64,000 nucleotides of DNA, from contig NZ_JACVEG010000007.1 in NCBI RefSeq assembly GCF_014596725.1, forward strand, positions 141,571-205,570, given 5' to 3'. Numbering within the stretch: the stretch's first letter is position 1; each line of letters opens with the position of its first letter. Below the pieces are notes generated by a model. That model saw only the letters and a program-made list of their open reading frames with translations. It was not told the DNA's origin and made no database searches. The stretch comes from Vibrio sp. Y2-5 (lineage in GTDB: Bacteria > Pseudomonadota > Gammaproteobacteria > Enterobacterales > Vibrionaceae). Both the position numbers and the translations under genes were made by a program. Shown piece by piece: positions 47,537-58,502 of the stretch.

Positions 47537-48166
47537 TTAGTGATAAGAAGAGGTAAACGTTGGCAAGTCTCCCTGAGTTAGGCGAACAAAAACCAATGCG
47601 GCAGAGATCGCATCTTGCAGTGCATCGTGCTTGTCTTGTTGTGGCAGACCAAGATGTTTGCAAATAGCATCCAAACTCAGGTCGATATAAGCGTTGGGTA
47701 AATGTCTCTCAAGCTTATCATGATAAATCTGACTAACTTCAATCAGGGAATTGGGTAGCGGAAAACCAAGCTGTTTACGACATGCAATGTCTAAGATTTT
47801 TTTGTCATAACGGATGTGATAACCAACCAATGGGCGGTTACCAATAAAGGCAATGAGTTGAATCAGCGCTTCTTTCTCCGATATACCATCAATCAAATCT
47901 TGGTGACGCATACGGTGAATACGGACGGAATTAGAATCAAGAGATTGAGGAGCCCGTAATCTAACTTCGAATGGCTGGCTGGTGATGATTCGGTTATCAA
48001 TGATCTTGGTTGCCGCGATAGTGACTAGCTCTGCTCTGTTCGGGTCTAAGCTAGTGGTCTCGCAGTCGAGCGAGACATACTCATTGCCACTGTTTGCTTC
48101 AAACAGGTTTTGGTAGCTAGACCCTTTAAGCTTGTGGTGCCAATAGCGACGACTTATCCAATTCAT
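47537..48166 (-). CDS. DnaQ-like 3'-5' exonuclease
   Basis: ATG 48166 (MNWISRRYWHHKLKGSSYQ) gives 209 residues; an upstream in-frame start overlaps the neighbour and is unlikely. Exo motifs are VSLDCETTS (Exo I, D-x-E), VGYHIRYD (Exo II) and KHDALQDAISAA (Exo III, H-x4-D). It is often annotated as DNA polymerase III epsilon-like but is not the replicative subunit. It lies 11 bp after the DUF294 protein gene and upstream of acs, an arrangement common in vibrios. Confidence 0.9.
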   Translation of the reverse strand: MNWISRRYWHHKLKGSSYQNLFEANSGNEYVSLDCETTSLDPNRAELVTIAATKIIDNRIITSQPFEVRLRAPQSLDSNSVRIHRMRHQDLIDGISEKEALIQLIAFIGNRPLVGYHIRYDKKILDIACRKQLGFPLPNSLIEVSQIYHDKLERHLPNAYIDLSLDAICKHLGLPQQDKHDALQDAISAALVFVRLTQGDLPTFTSSYH

Positions 48167-48177
48167 AGTAATACTCG

Positions 48178-50016
48178 CTAATCTCGGATTTGGTAGTGAT
48201 AACCAAGCCACTGTTTAAATTTCTTTACCACATGCAGGCTGTGCCTTAACAAGTCCCGCTCAGTTCGATCCAGTAAGTTAATGTTGATGTTGTTACTGCC
48301 TTTGGTTTCACCATTAAGTGGATGAGTTAATTGCTGCGCGAGGCGCAATTTGAAAAATTGCTTGAGCGCTTCGCTCAGATTGTCTCCGGTCTGTTTTTCT
48401 AGTACACGGCGTTTGACCAGTTCACTGATTCGGTCGAAGGTATTATTTACTTCAATCATGTGTTCTAAGCTCAAGGCGCGAATACCGTGGACGATAGGGA
48501 ATATGCCGCCTTGCTTGATATCCAGTCCCGTTTTTGAGCTTTTCACATTGCCGAATAAGGTGAGAGGAACGGAAAAGTTCAGCGCTGGGCGGGTGAATTC
48601 TGTAAGGATCAGTTCCTGATCGGCCATCAGGTGACTCAAATGCGACTTGATAGGAGCCAGTAAAGACTTATTACCTGCAATTGCGTGAGCGTCAGCCATT
48701 ATCGCAATATCCATCACTTGTTCGGGCTTAGCGGAGTTGACCCAACTGCTCAACATTTTTTTCCACTGCGACTGGCTTTTAACCCATTTAGGGTTATTCA
48801 CCATCACCTTGCCGGGGCACAGAGGATAGCCAAGCTGCAATAGGGTGTGAGTCAGCTCTTGCATGACGTTTTCACATTGATGCCATTCCAACCCATCCTT
48901 GATAATTAAAGCGTTGTCCTGATCAGTTTTAAGTATTTGTTCTCCGCGTCCTTCTGATCCTAAGACGATAAAACAGCAGTGGTCATGCAACGCTGGTGGC
49001 ACAACAAGTTCAAACGCTTTTTCGATGATTTGTTCGTTGACCGCCGCAATCAACTCCATAATAAAACGGGTGCGTACGCCGCGACTGAGCAAACTTTCGA
49101 TCAGTTCTATTTGTTTATTGGATGCTAAAGCCAGTTCTTCAACGCTGGAGGCTCGTGCTATTGCCAGGGTGAGTACATGCGAGTGTGTAGAGAAAGTACT
49201 GAGGATCTGCGTCATGTCCAGCATACCGATGGCATTGTTACCATCGCACACCATCACGCGTTTGACACGATTCCGGGTCATCATCACCATCGCATTAAAC
49301 AGAAAATCGCCTTCATCAACATGCATGACAGGAAATGTCGCTATTTTTCCTACTGGGGTATCAAGCGGGTGGTCTTCCAGCATCACGGCGTGCAGCATAT
49401 TGGTTCGGGTGACGATGGCGTAAGGATGCTGAGTAGAATCAATTAAGCGAATATCGGATTCATCCAGCTCAACCAGCGCGGCATCGACTCCGTTTTCTTT
49501 CATTTGCTGAGTGACTGTTTTCAATGATTGTTCAGGAGTGACAATCATTGGTGGCGAGTAGATGGAGTTATCTACCTTGGTCAGAATGAATTCAGCAATG
49601 TTTTTCTGTTGTTGCGCGGCTTCTATCAGCTCCTGCCTTTTAGCTAAGTTGTTATCGAAGTAAGCGGCAAATTGTCCATTTTCGTTATAGAGGGAAAGAA
49701 AGACTTCTCTTGGGATCAAGTAAGAAAGAGTATCTTCTAGTGCAATGTACTGGTGGCGGGTGTGTTCTTCAAATAAGGCCCGTACATCGAACATGTCATC
49801 ATTCGCGTAGTGAGCGAATATCTCTTTCCCCGTTGGTGAACGCTCCTCTACTGTTCCTTTTATAAGGACGTGAAGATGGGTGCTGGTTTGCCCGCTTTTT
49901 AGCAAAGTTGCGCCTAGCCGGTAATAAGCCACATCTAATGAAGCGCGAAGTTTTTTCTGTTGATCTGAGTTCAAACGATCAAAGGGTGGCGATTGCATGT
50001 TGAATTTATCAGGCAT
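48178..50016 (-). CDS. cNMP-binding/CBS/DUF294 nucleotidyltransferase-like signalling protein
   Basis: ATG 50016 gives 612 residues (GTG 50028 adds four). In order: a cyclic-nucleotide-binding domain (about 20-135), a CBS pair (about 155-285; VCDGNNAIGMLDM), a DUF294 nucleotidyltransferase-like domain with GSEGRGEQILKTDQDNAL (about 350), and a DUF294 C-terminal helical domain. Proteins of this kind lie beside acs and acetate-uptake genes in many gammaproteobacteria and probably sense nucleotides in carbon control; the target is unknown. It leads an operon with the exonuclease gene. Confidence 0.9.
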   Translation of the reverse strand: MPDKFNMQSPPFDRLNSDQQKKLRASLDVAYYRLGATLLKSGQTSTHLHVLIKGTVEERSPTGKEIFAHYANDDMFDVRALFEEHTRHQYIALEDTLSYLIPREVFLSLYNENGQFAAYFDNNLAKRQELIEAAQQQKNIAEFILTKVDNSIYSPPMIVTPEQSLKTVTQQMKENGVDAALVELDESDIRLIDSTQHPYAIVTRTNMLHAVMLEDHPLDTPVGKIATFPVMHVDEGDFLFNAMVMMTRNRVKRVMVCDGNNAIGMLDMTQILSTFSTHSHVLTLAIARASSVEELALASNKQIELIESLLSRGVRTRFIMELIAAVNEQIIEKAFELVVPPALHDHCCFIVLGSEGRGEQILKTDQDNALIIKDGLEWHQCENVMQELTHTLLQLGYPLCPGKVMVNNPKWVKSQSQWKKMLSSWVNSAKPEQVMDIAIMADAHAIAGNKSLLAPIKSHLSHLMADQELILTEFTRPALNFSVPLTLFGNVKSSKTGLDIKQGGIFPIVHGIRALSLEHMIEVNNTFDRISELVKRRVLEKQTGDNLSEALKQFFKLRLAQQLTHPLNGETKGSNNININLLDRTERDLLRHSLHVVKKFKQWLGYHYQIRD

Positions 50017-50223
50017 AACAAAGTTCACCAGTTAGAGATATCTAAGGTAAGTGTGACAAATTTCCTTAAGCCCTCCAGACGACTTTGGTCTAATGACGCC
50101 ATTTTGTACGCAATGAAAGTTGTGATAGGGGAAACAGTTAGTTCAACAAAGTTCCCTTTTTCACAAGCTCGACTCGTTGCATAATGGCCGCGTCTACTTT
50201 TCTCATGCAGTTTAGGATCACTA

Positions 50224-51414
50224 ATGTTTAAACCCTCTCCCTACGGATGGATCTCTCAATACTTTTTCGGTTTCTTCTTTGCATACGGCGTATATCTACC
50301 GTTTTGGGCGTTATGGTTTGAAGGACAAGGAGTGTCAGCCAGTGATATCGGCGCATTAGTGGGGATTGGTTTTGCAACTCGATGTGTGGCGAACTTAGTG
50401 ATTACACCTCGTATTCACAAGGTTGAACATCTGCTACCCGCACTACGCTGGGTAACATTTGCCCTTATGTTATTTACCGCTTTCCATTTTTTCACGGGTG
50501 GTAGTTTTTGGTTGTTAGCCTTGGCGACGATTCTTTTCAATATGATGTGTGGGCCAGTGTTACCGTTATCAGATTCAGTGGCTAACCACTATGCCAAGCG
50601 CAATATGCTGGACTACGGACGTACGCGTCTATGGGGATCGATTGCCTTTATTGTAGGTTCTACGGTGGTGGGGTATCTGATTGTGCTTTATGGCTCAGAC
50701 ATGATCGTTTATACCGCGTTGTTCGGCACGTTTGTTACTTTGCTGATCAGCCTGCGTAACCCCACCGTTCTGCCTGTTACAGAAAGTCATGAACATAAGG
50801 TGCGTCCTAAGCTAACGGAATTACTGCGTGAATGGCCGGTGATTAAGTTTCTGTTGTTGGTCGCTCTAATCCAAGGTAGCCATGCGGCGTATTACAGCTT
50901 TAGTTCGATCCACTGGCGCGCGGCGGGTCATTCAGAAGATATCATTGGCTACTTGTGGAGCTTAGGGGTGGTTTCTGAGATTCTGGTGTTTGCCATCAGC
51001 AAGCGCGTGTTTTCCAACTGGAATATCCGTACCTTGTTTATCATTTCTGCGCTAGGAGTGATTGTACGCTGGGGATTAACGGCATCAACAACAACATTAG
51101 TTGCCTTGGTGGCGATTCAATCCTTGCATGGGGTGACCTTTGCTCTGGCTCATATCGCAACCATTAAATACATTCAACATGCCCCACAAAATAAGATGGT
51201 TGCATTGCAGGCATTGTATAACGCAATTCCTCTTGGCGCTGTGATAGCACTGATGACAACGCTGAGCGGCTGGGGTTACGAAAGCTGGGGTGCGGGTGTG
51301 TTCTGGGGAATGGCGTTAATGGGCGTACTGGCTCTGTTTGTGAAAGTCGAATTGCTTCAATCACAAGTTAACGATGTTTCAGTTCATAAATCGGAGCCTG
51401 AAGCACAAAATTAG
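50224..51414 (+). CDS. MFS transporter, HcaT/LacY-like (MFS_1_like)
   Basis: The 396-residue protein has about twelve membrane segments and begins MFKPSPYGWISQYFFGFFFAYGVYLPFWALWF, the start typical of the 3-phenylpropionate transporter HcaT group. DYGRTRLWGSIAFI after helix 4 and SLHGVTFALAHIATIKYI in the second half are also typical. The substrate is unknown. It is divergent from the DUF294 gene, ends at its own terminator, and lies just upstream of crbS. Confidence 0.88.
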   Translation: MFKPSPYGWISQYFFGFFFAYGVYLPFWALWFEGQGVSASDIGALVGIGFATRCVANLVITPRIHKVEHLLPALRWVTFALMLFTAFHFFTGGSFWLLALATILFNMMCGPVLPLSDSVANHYAKRNMLDYGRTRLWGSIAFIVGSTVVGYLIVLYGSDMIVYTALFGTFVTLLISLRNPTVLPVTESHEHKVRPKLTELLREWPVIKFLLLVALIQGSHAAYYSFSSIHWRAAGHSEDIIGYLWSLGVVSEILVFAISKRVFSNWNIRTLFIISALGVIVRWGLTASTTTLVALVAIQSLHGVTFALAHIATIKYIQHAPQNKMVALQALYNAIPLGAVIALMTTLSGWGYESWGAGVFWGMALMGVLALFVKVELLQSQVNDVSVHKSEPEAQN

Positions 51415-51449
51415 CCCAATCAGATTGAGATAAAATCCTAACCCTGTTT

Positions 51450-51481
51450 AATAAAGCTTCTCCTTTTGGAGAAGCTTTATT
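51450..51481 (+). terminator. Terminator after MFS gene
   Basis: A 14-bp perfect stem (51450-51463 with 51468-51481, core AAAGCTTCTCC) has loop TTTT and is followed by TCTTTAT. It separates the MFS gene from crbS. Confidence 0.88.
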
Positions 51482-51545
51482 TCTTTATAAGCCTCACTGG
51501 CTGTTTTAGAACGTTCAAAGATTTCACAGGGAATAGGGAAGTCGA

Positions 51546-54500
51546 ATGCAGGGTTGGTTGGTGGTTCCAGTCTCACTCGCTTATTTAGGCGTGCTGTTTC
51601 TCATCGCGTGGTATGGCGATCGTCAAACTCGTTGGCTCGCGAAATGGCGACCTTGGATCTATAGCCTATCGATTGCGGTTTACTGCACTTCTTGGACTTT
51701 CTATGGCACGGTGGGGCAAGCCAGTCAGAACCCGTGGTCATTTTTACCGATTTATATTGCTCCGATCATCGTCTTTACGTTTGGCTGGCGAATACTGGCT
51801 CGTCTGATCCTGATTGCCAAGCGTGAGCACATCACTTCTATTGCTGACTTTATTGCTGCGCGTTATGGGAAATCGCAAGGATTAGCGGTTGCCGTCACTC
51901 TGATCGCGGTTGCAGGCATACTGCCTTATATCGCTTTGCAGCTTCGTGGTATCACCATGGGACTGAATATCATAGCACCAGATCTGGGCACTCAGTTTGG
52001 TTATCAGGACGACAGTGTTTCTTGGTTTGTTGTCTTGGCGCTAGCTCTGTTCACCATGTTGTTTGGTACTCGTCATATTGATAATACCGAACATCACCGA
52101 GGAATGATGATGGCCATTGCTTTCGAATCTATCGTTAAGCTGGTTGCATTTCTGGTGGTGGGAATGTTCATCCTTTATCTTGCATTGAGAGAGCAAGATG
52201 TTGCGTTGTTGGATGTGGCACGCGAGACCTATCAGGCTCCGAACTGGCCAACGTTAATTGTCCACACCATTTTAACCATGATAGCCATCATCTGTTTGCC
52301 TCGTCAGTTCCATACCATGGTGGTAGAAAATGAGCGCGCGCAAGACTTGCACACTGCACGTTGGCTTTTCCCTTCTTATCTGATTCTGATGGGATTATTT
52401 GTCCTGCCTATTGCATGGGTGGGGCAGAGTTTGTTGAGTGGCACCTCACCGGACACATTCGTGATTAGTGTACCTGTTGCTGTGGGCGCCAATGACATTG
52501 CGCTGCTAGCGTTTCTAGGTGGCACTTCTGCAGCCTCTGGTATGGTGATCGTCTCGACTATTGCATTAGCGATAATGGCATCCAATGACTTGGTGATGCC
52601 TTTGTTGTTACGCCGAATGCGCTTGTCACAACGAAATCATCGCCATTTTTCCGGTTTGCTGGTCATTATTCGTCGTACTTTGATCTTATTGCTGTTGTTA
52701 GGGGCGTGGGGCTTCTATCTGGTTTTAGACACCATCCCATCTTTGTCTGCGATTGGTTTTCTTTCGTTTTCTGCGATCACTCAATTCGCACCAGCATTAA
52801 TTGGTGGAATGTATTGGCGAGAGGGCAACCGAAAAGGGGTTTATGTCGGCCTCATGGTGGGTTTCACCTTATGGCTGATTACTCTGATGAGTGCAACCAA
52901 TATGCTGGCAGGCGACCATGAAAGTAACGTATTACTTTGGGTGATCACGCCGCCTCAGTTCCTCGGCAATATGGGGTTAGAAAACTCCGACTGGGGGATG
53001 TTGCTGAGCGTGACTCTCAATAGTATCTGCTATGTGGTGATATCCAGCGCAACTCGCTCCAGTTTAAGTGAGCGATTACAGTCGGCATCTTTCGTTGGTA
53101 CGCCATTGCCGGAAAATGAAAACATCAGTTTGTATCAAAGCCGTGTAACGGTCGGTGAGCTTGAAATGCTTGCCTCGCGCTTTGTTGGACGACAAAGGGT
53201 TCGTGTAGCGTTTGGGCAGTATTGGGAGCAGCAACGTGAAACGCTCATGCCCAATCAGCAAGCGCCTGCAACGTTGATTCGCCACACTGAGCGTGTGCTT
53301 GCCGGTGTCTTCGGTGCATCATCTGCCAAGTTAGTGCTCACTTCTGCTTTACAAGGCCGCAATATGCAGTTGGAAGAGGTGGCGACCATCGTCGATGAAG
53401 CCTCTGAGCTTTATGATTTCACCCGTGGTTTGCTGCAAGGGGCGATTGAACACATTGGGCAGGGTATTGCGGTTGTTGATAAGCAGCTTCGGCTGGTGGC
53501 TTGGAATCAACGTTATTTAGAATTGTTTGATTTCCCTCTGGGTTTGATACAAGTCGGCAGACCGATTGCAGATGTGATTCGTCACAATGCTCAGCAAGGT
53601 TTGTGTGGACCGGGCGATCCTGAAGAACATGTACGTCGTAGGGTTTACCACTTAGAGCAAGGGACTCGCCATACTTCTTCGCGTATTCGCCCTGATGGTC
53701 GTGTAATTGAAGTGCAAGGAAACCCAATGCCGGGTGGTGGTTTCGTGATGAGTTTTACCGACATCACGGTATTCCGTGATGCAGAGCGAACGCTGAAAGA
53801 AGCAAATGAAAACCTTGAAGAAAGAGTATTGAAACGAACCCGCGAGCTGGAATCGCTGAATAAAAAGCTCGTTGCCGCGACACAGCGTTCCGATCAAGAG
53901 TCACAATCTAAATCACGATTTCTAGCCGCTGTCAGCCATGATTTAATGCAGCCGCTTAATGCGGCAAGGTTGTTTGCTTCTTCACTTTCAGAAGTTGCTC
54001 AGGAAGAAGAGTCGAAGCGTTTGTCACGTCATATTGAAAGTGCACTTAGCGCTGCGGAAGATCTCATTGGTGATCTGCTGGATATTTCTCGCTTGGAATC
54101 AGGAAAACTTGAAGTGCATTTGCAGAGCTTCAAGGTCAATGACGTACTTTCCAATTTGAAAGCGGAATTCGAAGCGCTGGCGCATCAACAAGGGATTCAT
54201 TTCAGTACGGTATCTTCCTCACTGTATGTTCATTCTGATCCAAAATTGCTGCGAAGAGTTATTCAGAATTTCTTAACCAATGCTTTTCGTTACAACCCGA
54301 AAGGAAAGGTTGTATTGGGTGTAAGAAGAGTTGCTGGTAGGGTGCGTATCGATGTGTGGGACAACGGCATTGGGATAGAACAAGATAAACAACAAGAGAT
54401 CTTCGAAGAGTTTAACCGTGGTAGCCAAGTACGTTCAGATCAAGGATTAGGTTTGGGGTTAGCTATTTCGAAAGGGATTGCCTTTGTATTAGGCCATGAA

Positions 54501-54980
54501 ATTTCAATGCGTTCTTGGCCAGATCAAGGCAGTGTGTTCTCGCTCACTTTGGACAGAGCTGAACCACAAGAGGTGGTGCCGCAAAAAGCAGCAGTCTTGG
54601 AAGCGGTACATGATTTAGGGCATCTGCGAGTTCTTTGTGTAGATAACGAAGAAGAAATACTGGTTGGAATGCAGACCTTGTTGGAACGATGGGGATGTGA
54701 AGTCAAAACGGCTCTCGACATTAAGCAGAGCATGAAGGCACTCGATAATCAATGGATTCCCGATGTCATTTTCTCTGACTATCGCCTTGATAATGGACGT
54801 ACCGGTTTAGAAGTGTTGCAGCAATGCCGATTGCGTTTGGGGGATTGCTTTGAAGGAGTGATCATCAGTGCCGACCGCAGTCCTGATATTCTCGATGGTA
54901 TTAAATCCAATGGTTTCAGCTTTATCGCTAAGCCCGTTAAACCGTTGAAGTTAAGAGCTCTGCTGAATCGTATTGGATAA
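51546..54980 (+). CDS. crbS: SLC5-type hybrid sensor histidine kinase CrbS
   Basis: At 1144 residues this is a fusion: an N-terminal sodium/solute symporter-like domain (about 1-500, roughly 13 helices), a PAS-like region (about 620-740), a coiled segment, HisKA with FLAAVSHDLMQPLNAAR (His798), the ATPase domain (DVWDNGIGIEQ, GLGLGLAISKG) and a C-terminal receiver with Asp1078 (FSDYRLD). CrbS with its response regulator CrbR activates acs in V. cholerae and relatives. No CrbR gene is in this window. ATAGGGA upstream gives a fair ribosome site. Confidence 0.9.
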   Translation: MQGWLVVPVSLAYLGVLFLIAWYGDRQTRWLAKWRPWIYSLSIAVYCTSWTFYGTVGQASQNPWSFLPIYIAPIIVFTFGWRILARLILIAKREHITSIADFIAARYGKSQGLAVAVTLIAVAGILPYIALQLRGITMGLNIIAPDLGTQFGYQDDSVSWFVVLALALFTMLFGTRHIDNTEHHRGMMMAIAFESIVKLVAFLVVGMFILYLALREQDVALLDVARETYQAPNWPTLIVHTILTMIAIICLPRQFHTMVVENERAQDLHTARWLFPSYLILMGLFVLPIAWVGQSLLSGTSPDTFVISVPVAVGANDIALLAFLGGTSAASGMVIVSTIALAIMASNDLVMPLLLRRMRLSQRNHRHFSGLLVIIRRTLILLLLLGAWGFYLVLDTIPSLSAIGFLSFSAITQFAPALIGGMYWREGNRKGVYVGLMVGFTLWLITLMSATNMLAGDHESNVLLWVITPPQFLGNMGLENSDWGMLLSVTLNSICYVVISSATRSSLSERLQSASFVGTPLPENENISLYQSRVTVGELEMLASRFVGRQRVRVAFGQYWEQQRETLMPNQQAPATLIRHTERVLAGVFGASSAKLVLTSALQGRNMQLEEVATIVDEASELYDFTRGLLQGAIEHIGQGIAVVDKQLRLVAWNQRYLELFDFPLGLIQVGRPIADVIRHNAQQGLCGPGDPEEHVRRRVYHLEQGTRHTSSRIRPDGRVIEVQGNPMPGGGFVMSFTDITVFRDAERTLKEANENLEERVLKRTRELESLNKKLVAATQRSDQESQSKSRFLAAVSHDLMQPLNAARLFASSLSEVAQEEESKRLSRHIESALSAAEDLIGDLLDISRLESGKLEVHLQSFKVNDVLSNLKAEFEALAHQQGIHFSTVSSSLYVHSDPKLLRRVIQNFLTNAFRYNPKGKVVLGVRRVAGRVRIDVWDNGIGIEQDKQQEIFEEFNRGSQVRSDQGLGLGLAISKGIAFVLGHEISMRSWPDQGSVFSLTLDRAEPQEVVPQKAAVLEAVHDLGHLRVLCVDNEEEILVGMQTLLERWGCEVKTALDIKQSMKALDNQWIPDVIFSDYRLDNGRTGLEVLQQCRLRLGDCFEGVIISADRSPDILDGIKSNGFSFIAKPVKPLKLRALLNRIG

Positions 54981-54983
54981 AAG

Positions 54984-55010
54984 GAAGCCCTCATTTGAGG
55001 GCTTCTTAAT
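54984..55010 (+). terminator. Terminator after crbS
   Basis: GAAGCCCTCA (54984-54993) and TGAGGGCTTC (54996-55005) form a 10-bp stem, followed by TTAATATTT. It begins 3 bp after the crbS stop and may also serve gppA from the other side. Confidence 0.85.
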
Positions 55011-55038
55011 ATTTGCAGTATTACGTCAAAGCTATTGT

Positions 55039-56535
55039 TTATTCATTCGCTTGAATGTTCAACGGCCAACCTATGTCTGTTTGACGGTTTGCTTCAAGTT
55101 CAAGTTCCGCGCGAGTTAATGGATTTGCTTGTAGCCACTGCTTGTCGATGGTTAACGTTAGTTCATCATCGTCGGCAGCGAGAACAATATTAGGCTCCAA
55201 TTCTACGCAACGGCGGTGACTCAGAAGCACCGCTAAACGTAATAAGCGTAATACTCGCTTACTGCTTGATACGGACAATGCATGTTGCTCAGGCAAGGTT
55301 GTTAATTGCTCTCGGTAGCGTCTTGTCAGTTCTGCAAGTAAGTGTTTTTGTGCACGCGTGAAACCGGGTAAATCAAGATTCTGCAGCAGGTAAGCGTTGT
55401 GCTCACCACCTTTTTTAAAATCGATGGATAGACCAATTTCATGCAGTTGTGCTGCCGTAAGTAAAAGCATTTCTGCCTGCGGCTCAGTAATCCAGTTTTG
55501 CCCTCCACACTGAGTGAGGAGTTTGTTGGCAAGATCAGAAACTTGTTGTGCGTAACATTGATCTATTTGATAGCGAATCTGCACACTGTGAATCGTGCGC
55601 GAACGGATGTCGTCTTGGCGCAAGTCATCCATCATGTCGTAGACCAAGCCTTCACGCAAAGCGCCGCCAGCTAGCGTCATAGATTCAATGTTTAATGATT
55701 CGAAGATAGCGATAAGAATGGATAAACCGCTTGGAAAGACTAACGCTCTCTCTAGAGTTAGTCCTTCAATTTCAAGCTCTTCAAGATGATCAGACTGCAT
55801 CGCCTGCTTTTTTAGGCGATTTAACTTAGCCAAAGTGATGACTTCATCCATCCCCTGAGCCAACATGATCTCTTGCAGAGCTTGAACTGTGCCGCTTGCT
55901 CCCACACACACATCCCAGCCTAACTGGGTATATTGTTCTAACACGGGAGCTAAACGTTTTTTCGCTGCATCTATTGCGTTGTTAAAGTTGGTAGTGTTGA
56001 GCTGGCGGTCTTTAAAATGACGTTCAAGCCAAGTCACACATCCCATCTTTAAGCTGGTTAACGCTTTTGCTTCAAAGCCCTCACCGATAATCACTTCGGT
56101 GCTGGCTCCGCCAATATCCACCACTAATCGGCGCCCAACGCCTCCGGAGGTGTGAGCGACACCTTTATAGATAGTGGCAGCTTCTTCTTCACCTGAGATG
56201 ACTTCAATAGAATGTCCTAGAATTTCATTCGCTTTCACTAGGAAATCATTGATGTTCGTCGCTGTACGCAATGTTGCGGTACCTACGATACGAATGTTCT
56301 CTTGTGGAATGTCTTGTAAGCGTTCAGCAAACAAACTCAAACAATCCCAACCGCGTTGCATGGCTTCATGACTTAACGCGTTATGGTCATCTAAACCTGC
56401 GGCAAGACGTACTTTTCGCTTGATCTTAGCCATGGTTTGAACGCTACCGTCGACATGACGCACTATCAGCATATGGAAGCTGTTAGAGCCTAAATCAATC
56501 GCAGCATATAACGGTGAAGAAACAGTTTGGCACAT
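55039..56535 (-). CDS. gppA: Guanosine-5'-triphosphate,3'-diphosphate pyrophosphatase
   Basis: The 498-residue Ppx/GppA protein hydrolyses pppGpp to ppGpp and may also act on polyphosphate. The ASKHA-fold start [16 protein letters not shown] is near residue 10, the phosphate motif [16 protein letters not shown] at about 140, and an HD-like C-terminal domain ([16 protein letters not shown]) follows. E. coli GppA is 494 residues. It is 7 bp downstream of rhlB, the same rhlB-gppA order as in E. coli. Confidence 0.93.
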   Translation of the reverse strand: MCQTVSSPLYAAIDLGSNSFHMLIVRHVDGSVQTMAKIKRKVRLAAGLDDHNALSHEAMQRGWDCLSLFAERLQDIPQENIRIVGTATLRTATNINDFLVKANEILGHSIEVISGEEEAATIYKGVAHTSGGVGRRLVVDIGGASTEVIIGEGFEAKALTSLKMGCVTWLERHFKDRQLNTTNFNNAIDAAKKRLAPVLEQYTQLGWDVCVGASGTVQALQEIMLAQGMDEVITLAKLNRLKKQAMQSDHLEELEIEGLTLERALVFPSGLSILIAIFESLNIESMTLAGGALREGLVYDMMDDLRQDDIRSRTIHSVQIRYQIDQCYAQQVSDLANKLLTQCGGQNWITEPQAEMLLLTAAQLHEIGLSIDFKKGGEHNAYLLQNLDLPGFTRAQKHLLAELTRRYREQLTTLPEQHALSVSSSKRVLRLLRLAVLLSHRRCVELEPNIVLAADDDELTLTIDKQWLQANPLTRAELELEANRQTDIGWPLNIQANE

Positions 56536-56542
56536 AGATGAA

Positions 56543-57844
56543 TTACGAATCCTTTGGCTTCTGTGGCGCGCGAGGGCGTCTTTGTGGTTTACGATTTCCG
56601 TTGCGAGAACCGCCAGTATTGGTGCGGCGCTGTGGTGACGAAGAGCGTAATGTTAATGGTTTCGGCAAATTCGTCAGTAATGCTGATGGATCGTAGTCCG
56701 ATACAGGAATTGAGTGTCCAGTGTACTCTTCAATCGCAGTTAAGTTGATTGCATACTCTTCACAAGCAAACGAAATTGAGTGACCACTTTCACCAGCACG
56801 ACCAGTACGACCAATACGGTGAACATAATCTTCACAATCGTCTGGGAGGTCGTAGTTAAATACGTGTGTTACTTGTGGGATGTGTAGACCGCGAGCTGCC
56901 ACATCTGTAGCAACCAGAATATCCACTTCACCTTGAGTAAACTGCTCTAAAATGCGTTCACGTTTTTTCTGCGGAACATCGCCGGTTAGCAAACCTACAC
57001 GATGACCATCGGCTGCAAGAGCACCCCAGATGTTTTCACAACGGTGTTTCGTGTTTGCAAAAATGATGGCGCGATCTGGCCAATCTTCTTCAACCAGAGT
57101 TTGCAGAAGTGCCATTTTGTGTTCGTTAGAAGGGTAGAACAGCTCTTCTTTAATACGGTGACCTGTTTTCTGTTCAGGCTCTACCACCACGTGCTCAGGG
57201 TTGTGCATGTGTTCAAATGCCAACTCTTGAACGCGGTAAGATAAAGTCGCAGAGAACAGCATGTTCAAACGATCTTTCGGCTCAGGCATGCGGCGGAATA
57301 AGAAACGGATGTCTTTAATGAAACCCAAATCAAACATACGGTCTGCTTCATCCAGAACCACAGCTTGAATGTTATTCAGATTGAAAACACGCTGCTTGTA
57401 GAAATCGATGATACGGCCAGTTGTGCCAATCAGGATATCCACGCCTTCTTGAAGTTTGCCCAGCTGTTTATCGTAGCTTTCGCCACCATAAGCCAGCGCA
57501 GCTTTAAGACCGGTACTCGCCACGAGTGAATCTGCGTCATTAAAGATCTGAATCGCAAGTTCACGCGTCGGAGCCATAATAATTGCACGAGGCTGAGTGA
57601 CTTTACGTCCTTCAATTTCGGGTGTTTTTAGCAAATGGTTAAAAGTAGCAGCGAGAAACGCGATGGTTTTACCAGTTCCCGTTTGGGCCTGGCCTGCAAT
57701 GTCTTGGCCGGTGAGCAGTACCGGCAACGCCAAGGCTTGGATAGGGGTACAGAATTCGAACCCTTTTTTTTCCAATCCTTCAATTACTTGGGGATGTAAA
57801 TCCAAGTCGGCGAATTTTTGCTCTGTGATATGCGTCTTTTTCAT
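56543..57844 (-). CDS. rhlB: ATP-dependent RNA helicase RhlB
   Basis: The 433-residue DEAD-box helicase is a component of the RNase E degradosome. Q motif [17 protein letters not shown], Walker [20 protein letters not shown] and [10 protein letters not shown] are all present, and the tail is rich in Arg, Pro and Asn as usual. It is divergent from trxA, the arrangement also known from E. coli. Confidence 0.97.
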   Translation of the reverse strand: MKKTHITEQKFADLDLHPQVIEGLEKKGFEFCTPIQALALPVLLTGQDIAGQAQTGTGKTIAFLAATFNHLLKTPEIEGRKVTQPRAIIMAPTRELAIQIFNDADSLVASTGLKAALAYGGESYDKQLGKLQEGVDILIGTTGRIIDFYKQRVFNLNNIQAVVLDEADRMFDLGFIKDIRFLFRRMPEPKDRLNMLFSATLSYRVQELAFEHMHNPEHVVVEPEQKTGHRIKEELFYPSNEHKMALLQTLVEEDWPDRAIIFANTKHRCENIWGALAADGHRVGLLTGDVPQKKRERILEQFTQGEVDILVATDVAARGLHIPQVTHVFNYDLPDDCEDYVHRIGRTGRAGESGHSISFACEEYAINLTAIEEYTGHSIPVSDYDPSALLTNLPKPLTLRSSSPQRRTNTGGSRNGNRKPQRRPRAPQKPKDS

Positions 57845-57979
57845 TGCTATAGAATATCAGCTTCCACTTGCAATACGGAAGTAAATACATTCCAATAGAG
57901 CATCTATTTACTGGTTACTCACCAATCAGCCTTCTGATTCGTGAAAAATCAGTGCAGAAAAAACACATTGGAGTGGAAG

Positions 57980-58306
57980 ATGAGTGATAAAATTTTGCAG
58001 CTATCTGATGATGGTTTCGAGAACGATGTAATCAAAGCTGCAGGTCCTGTTCTAGTAGATTTTTGGGCAGAATGGTGTGGTCCTTGTAAGATGATTGCCC
58101 CTATTCTTGATGAAATCGCAGAAGAATACGAAGGTAAACTCACTATCGGTAAATTGAATATCGACCACAACGCAGGTACACCGCCTAAGTTCGGTATTCG
58201 TGGTATTCCTACGCTATTGCTATTTAAAGATGGCAGCGTTGCAGCGACAAAAGTAGGCGCGCTGTCTAAAACTCAACTGAAAGAGTTCTTGGACGCAAAC
58301 CTATAA
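57980..58306 (+). CDS. trxA: Thioredoxin 1
   Basis: ATG 57980 ([13 protein letters not shown]) with a GGAGTGGAAG ribosome site gives 108 residues. The redox motif WCGPC has Cys33 and Cys36, and the cis-Pro segment [10 protein letters not shown] is present. It supplies reducing power to ribonucleotide reductase and other enzymes. An earlier in-frame start adds 13 unrelated residues. A terminator separates it from rho, as in E. coli trxA-rho. Confidence 0.98.
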   Translation: MSDKILQLSDDGFENDVIKAAGPVLVDFWAEWCGPCKMIAPILDEIAEEYEGKLTIGKLNIDHNAGTPPKFGIRGIPTLLLFKDGSVAATKVGALSKTQLKEFLDANL

Positions 58307-58321
58307 TTCGCCATAACTTTA

Positions 58322-58353
58322 CCGTACATAGAAATATGTACGGTTTTGTTTTT
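58322..58353 (+). terminator. Terminator after trxA
   Basis: CCGTACAT (58322-58329) pairs with ATGTACGG (58336-58343) around AGAAAT and is followed by TTTTGTTTTT. Confidence 0.9.
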
Positions 58354-58502
58354 GTAAAAAACAATTTCTAGACTAGGCTAATATTTAGTGCTAGTTTATC
58401 GCACGTAAATTAAACAAGTGTTCACTTCTTGGTCAATCCTGAGACCAAATCCATCTTAACTAGAAAATAGATCCTATTTTGACTAAACAAGTATCCACCA
58501 CA

